Assembly: GCF_001039355.2 (NCBI RefSeq)
Contig: NW_019773597.1
Location: 1 to 64,000 of the forward strand
DNA length: 64,000 nucleotides
From: Lingula anatina
Lineage: Eukaryota > Brachiopoda > Lingulata > Lingulida > Lingulidae
Direction of reading: 5' to 3'
The notes beneath the pieces are model-generated. The model searched no databases. It saw only the letters and a program-made list of their open reading frames with translations, and had not been told where the DNA came from. Positions 59,460-64,000 of the stretch are shown one piece after another; position 1 is the first letter of the stretch; every line of letters begins with the position of its first letter. A program made the translations under genes and the position numbers.

Positions 59460-62400
59460 CAAGGCCGGTTCACATCACAAATCAGAACGGGTTCCATAAC
59501 GTTCCATTTCTTTCCTCACTCCACCAGCCAGCTGCGACAAATGAACGGTCACAACGTGACCCGTGAATGAGTGAATGGATACCACGCGTAGGTGGACCTC
59601 CACTAGGCTGGTTACCGTCTGATCACAACAAATAATATGTGGCATCCAAAGATGCCCAACGTATCTCGTTCTGGCGTCGCCCGTGTGAACACACCCAATG
59701 AATTCGCTGATTACCTTGACACCCCGTATCACACAAAACCCAATCGTATTCGGGGATAATGCGGTTAGAAAAAGTCCTTGGCAATTTTGTAGCATGGAAC
59801 TATTAGCGCGTGATCTCGAGGGGAGCATTAAGACTCGGCTCTCTGACGACTGTTACAGTAACACCCATTAATCACGCACTTGTTAAGCATCGATTCTGTC
59901 TCAATATCCAGTCTCCCCCGCCCCTTGGTCTTTAACCGCGGCCCCGGAGTCCGCATTCGATAAAATCGTGGTGTTGTGAAAAGAAAAAGCTGGGCAAGCC
60001 GAGTGTCTACGAAGTGTGGGTAATGTTCGCCGGAGTGTGGACGTGTCACCTCGACTCAGCTGGCCACAGTGTCGTGCAGGAAGCCACTTCAACAAATTGC
60101 ATTAGATTTTAGCGTTTTGTTTTCACCTTGTACCATGTGTGAAGCTTTAGACGCAAACTATGGTAACATTCCTCGACGGGGCATGAAGTGATTTGAGCAA
60201 AGTACCCCCTTCCGTTCCCCTTGAAAACGTAAACTTTTTTAAAGACCTATTGCTGTTGAACATACCGGAGTTAAAAGCAAAATCAACTTGTCGGAATTAT
60301 TGCGGAAGTGGACGTCATCTGTTTCATAGAAATAGGACGGTAGAAATCTGGGAAATGACAGGTACTCCTGAAGTAGTATGTCTAGGAATGTGGCTGGGAG
60401 AGAAAATTCCTTGAAAATCAGGAAATCTCAATATCAGAACATTATACACAGCTTGTGAGTGTAAGACAAGGAAAGAAAAGAGCTTTAATGCTTATGAAAT
60501 CACTGCGCTGCAATTTTTGTTTCTCACAACACAACTTGGCGCACTCAAAGAAAGGGTTTGTTCTTGGATGGCTTTGATATTCTCCTTTAAAAATTAATTA
60601 ACGTCGTTTAATTACAGAAATGATAAATCAGAATCGGCATTTTCCCCACAGCTTGTAAAAGTCAGTGTCGCAAGTCCAATACCTTTGATCTCTACAACCT
60701 CTAATTCTTGCTGTGTTATTTCAAATCACAGTCAATTAATGCGACTTTTATATTTCCCCATCCCCGACTAAATATATCTATCATCTTGCGGTTATTGCTA
60801 CTTTAGAGTTATATATGATAACAACGCCAGTTTATCACCCAGGACTATTACTTCTGTCGAAAATATTAGGGTGCCATACAAAGGACTACCCTCCATGACA
60901 GCGGTCAGTGTCGACTAGTAAGCACACACGACTAGTAAGCACACACGCTCGCCCACACACACACAAACACACACACGCACACATAAAGAATTTTAGTGCC
61001 ATGTTTATAATCCCCACTGATCTTTGGCACACAAACATACTATCAAATCACACATTTTCTTCATTAAACTCTTGGAAGAAATAGACACACATACAATTGC
61101 ATAATATGTGATATTGTACCATTATGTATCAAGGGTGATATTTAAGGCATATTTACGCATGACATGGAGGATACAGTGTGAACCAAACAGGACCTTAGGT
61201 GCAGTATTTCTGTGATTTTTCCGACTCATTTGGTACGTTTACGTTGTACGAAGGTGAATGAACCACGTCTTCATTGTACTTATCAACTTTGACATTCAAA
61301 TAAAGTCGCCTTTTAAAACAAGTGATACCATAGAGATCGGAAATTAATTTGACCAGTGTAAGTTCCACAGAGTTGCAATTGCATAATATGTTAAATTAAA
61401 CAAAGCGACTCTGGCTTTCAGCCGCCATATCGCCAAACAAAACACACAATATGTGATAATTATAAAACACAAGCTGAAACTTTTTCATACCGTTAGCTTA
61501 CGGCCAACTAAAACGTACATGTAGGCCTTTATCAGACTGATGTAAGCAGATATTGTTACTCACTGCCCACTAGCTGGTTTAGTGGCCAGCATCCTCTTAT
61601 ATATGTCAGGTAGCTCGACCCTCCCCTACCCCGTCTTTATTCATGGGACTAAGGAAAATATTTCAGCTTGTGTTTTATAATTAAATCATATATGGTCCAC
61701 CTACCAAGCTAATGACCATTTTTGCTCAAAAACACATAATACATTTGTTGTCCTCAAAATGTAGTTTTGGCGTGTCATAACCGTTTTCTTCATCCACAAA
61801 GGGGTAATAATATTGTCAACGAATATAACTTTGGAATAGTCCTGTAAAGTCCCAAGCGAATACCCGAGTGCTTGAGGTGGGAAACGGTTGAATGAGTCTG
61901 TCAGAGTGACTTACAACCGCCATACCTCGTAATAAACGGCTGAATCCTTTGAAAACGTCAGAAGAATCTCATTTACGTTTCTTATTGACAGAGTCGTCAT
62001 CCTAAATTACGTGTCTGTGGTAGTAATCAAACGGTCGAATGCTCTGGTTACGCAAAATATTTTATTGGAGATGAATGAGGTGACTGGTTATGACTGAAAA
62101 TCGTTACGGACGGTCGCATGGCTTATCCCTTATCTGCCTTGGAGTAGAATCGGAGATTGGGAAAACGTCGTGATATAATTCAGATGGCTTATACGTATAT
62201 GAGTCACGGTTATTGTTCTTTCGTCGGACTTTTGAACTTATTGTGGGACCTTGTGCGCTCCTCTCCTCTCCACTTTCTCCTTTTTCTCTTTCATTCTCTC
62301 TTGCACGAATCGCATCTCAGCACCACCAACAAAACCATCTACAGAGTACATTTTCAGAATATTCTGGGCTTTCTTCTATCGGGCAGTATTACGCGTGAAT

Positions 62401-64000
62401 GTTACTGGCAGTTGTAACATGGAATGCAACGCGTTTTAAAAGACCCGTGCAATCGTCCTTGTCGATCACACTCGTTATCGAGGACATTTTAACTTTCACC
62501 TTAAAGCAGAAGGTCGCATGCAGAATACATCTGAAAATGTGTAGACACCGTTTCCTTTCCCGTGGCCCAAGACACAATCCATTCAGTCCTCACTGGTCTT
62601 TTCAAAAAGGAACTACTTTCGAATCAAGCGTGTATTATTTCCCCCCTGTCACTAGTTGGATGACAGAATTCAAACGGAGAGCGTAACATCGACGTTTTTC
62701 GTAAAATTCTGCCAACGAAAGACTGGTTATCTCTCTTCGCTCGTGTCCGTTCTTTTCATTCCACACTTTACCGAAACGACTTTATGCTAAAGTTGCTAGA
62801 TTGCACTGACGTCATAGACAGGCACTTTCTGGCGCTGACGTCACAAATCTGCACGCTCTTGTGATATCTTCTATCATTGCAACAGATAGTGAAAATGATT
62901 GTCGAGTGTTTCTTTAGCTCGCAATTACGCATTTTTATTTAACCAAAACTTTGTGTGAACAGATAATTTATCTCAAACACTTAAAGTCTTTTTAAATAGT
63001 AGTCTGTCAGCGTATTAGATTGCCAGAAAAAAAGGATAATTCAAGCACGACGGGCTATCTCTAATTTAAAGTTGCTTTAGTCGTCTTTGACGACCGGTCG
63101 TAAAGAGGGCAGGCGAGCGCAATAGATCTGTTGTACATCGATCTAAATCAACCAACAAATACGAAAGTCGGTGTTGGGGGTTGAAAAAAGGGCGTTTTCG
63201 ATTACGTGTTTCCGTGGCGAACACATTACCTTGAGCAATAAACTCAGTGAAGTCTTTGGGTGACCTGAACTTAGTTCTCGGCCAGGTGCTCTACAAAATC
63301 TGAGTCAACTGTATTGAAAATCATAATGAAACAGGTGTGTGAATTAAGGAATATAATGCCGTAATACTTCGAGCTAATTCCTCGTATCTTCTCTGCTAGT
63401 TTAACAGAACATGATTAGATTAGCTAATTCTACTGGTAAACGAACAATGGCCACTTTAAGGGAGATCGCCATGTTTGATTTATAATTTACAAGCGGCGGG
63501 CCGGCGTAATGATAGCCCGGCTTATTACGTCATAATACACTGATTAAATCCGAAATTCGAATCCCAATCGGGAAGCCACTCATAAAATGTTGCTCTTTAC
63601 TTCAAGGGTGGAATGTTTGTGCCATTAAAACTCGCATCCCGCTGTGAAAACCTGCGGCAATTAGCCCCGGAGTGCTTCAGGATATGAATTGCCTTTGGAC
63701 TCGGAATATAGCCCCGTTGCGAGTTTTGGCATTAATTTGCTGGGGGCCAATGAAAGGTTCAGCAACTAAGATTATTGAGTGTTAATGATGCTGGGAATTA
63801 ACATCGTTACAAATTTTCTCCGCTGCTGAATCGGAAAGTAGTGGACTTGGCTTAATACGTCTTCCAAAGAATAGGCCTGAAATCTAAATCTATTTTATTA
63901 TTTATCGCCGTCAATCCCATATTGCTTTTGCACAATATTGTTAGCGTACTTTAAGATACATATAATGTCTATACGTTTATTACTTATTTATGATTTTTGA
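59460..64000. other. No gene supported; unique and interspersed non-coding sequence
   Basis: An ORF of 117 codons on the minus strand at 59475-59828 has no recognised domain, and GGTTCACATCAC and CCGTGTGAACAC near 59465-59696 suggest a repeat rather than a gene. CA-rich sequence near 60950-60980; an R1-like inverted fragment near 61486-61550. This could be the upstream intron or regulatory region of APCDD1. Confidence 0.4.

Noticed and set aside
59475-59828. 117-codon minus-strand ORF
   Set aside because: No domain, signal peptide or splice context; GTGTGAAC-type ends suggest a repeat.

Overview
This is a 64 kb window of an animal nuclear genome. Genes are split by introns with GT..AG junctions, spacing is wide, and there are microsatellites, MITE-like elements and a non-LTR retrotransposon fragment. 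The composition is AT-rich, and the short words TACATGTA and TAGGCCTA recur. Gene content (an alpha-type nicotinic receptor, APCDD1) and very high allelic divergence point to a marine invertebrate, most plausibly a deuterostome such as amphioxus or a hemichordate. I cannot name the species from sequence alone.

Layout. (1) 53-4107, minus strand: a Ser/Thr-type protein kinase gene of at least eight exons (non-RD catalytic loop, DLG instead of DFG), followed by an exon able to encode an acidic tail with repeated W/M/L-D/E-M/V-P motifs. (2) 5998-14074, plus strand: a complete seven-exon alpha-type nicotinic acetylcholine receptor-like channel. The three single N characters at 10150, 14732 and 18158 are contig joins. 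The sequence after each join repeats the sequence before it, so the extra receptor exons at 10707-11511 and 14749-17065 are uncollapsed overlaps or haplotypes, not extra genes. (3) 19606-40345: an array of small three-exon secreted-peptide genes. Exon 1 encodes a near-invariant signal peptide, exon 2 an arginine-rich core, exon 3 a short helix with an Asp/Glu-rich tail. Two intact plus-strand copies (A, B), one intact inverted copy (D), an exon-1-only copy (C), a gutted copy with no exons left and an exon-3 relic lie within segmental duplications. (4) 47676-51708, minus strand: the two 3' coding exons of an APCDD1 orthologue, a secreted/membrane-tethered Wnt inhibitor. (5) 51709-64000: apparently non-coding, with a 716-base N gap, another uncollapsed duplicate pair around an N at 55186, microsatellites, a PIF/Harbinger-like MITE and one possible orphan exon.

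The most interesting system is the peptide family. Signal, cationic core and acidic region lie on separate exons with conserved phases (1 then 0). The core appears to evolve by codon-repeat expansion: AGG runs with Ser in copy A, CGN runs in B and D (10 Arg split by one Ser in B, 12 uninterrupted Arg in D). Signal peptide and TATA-box promoter hardly change. The architecture resembles antimicrobial-peptide precursors with a charge-neutralising acidic segment, but that function is inferred. I recognise no named family.
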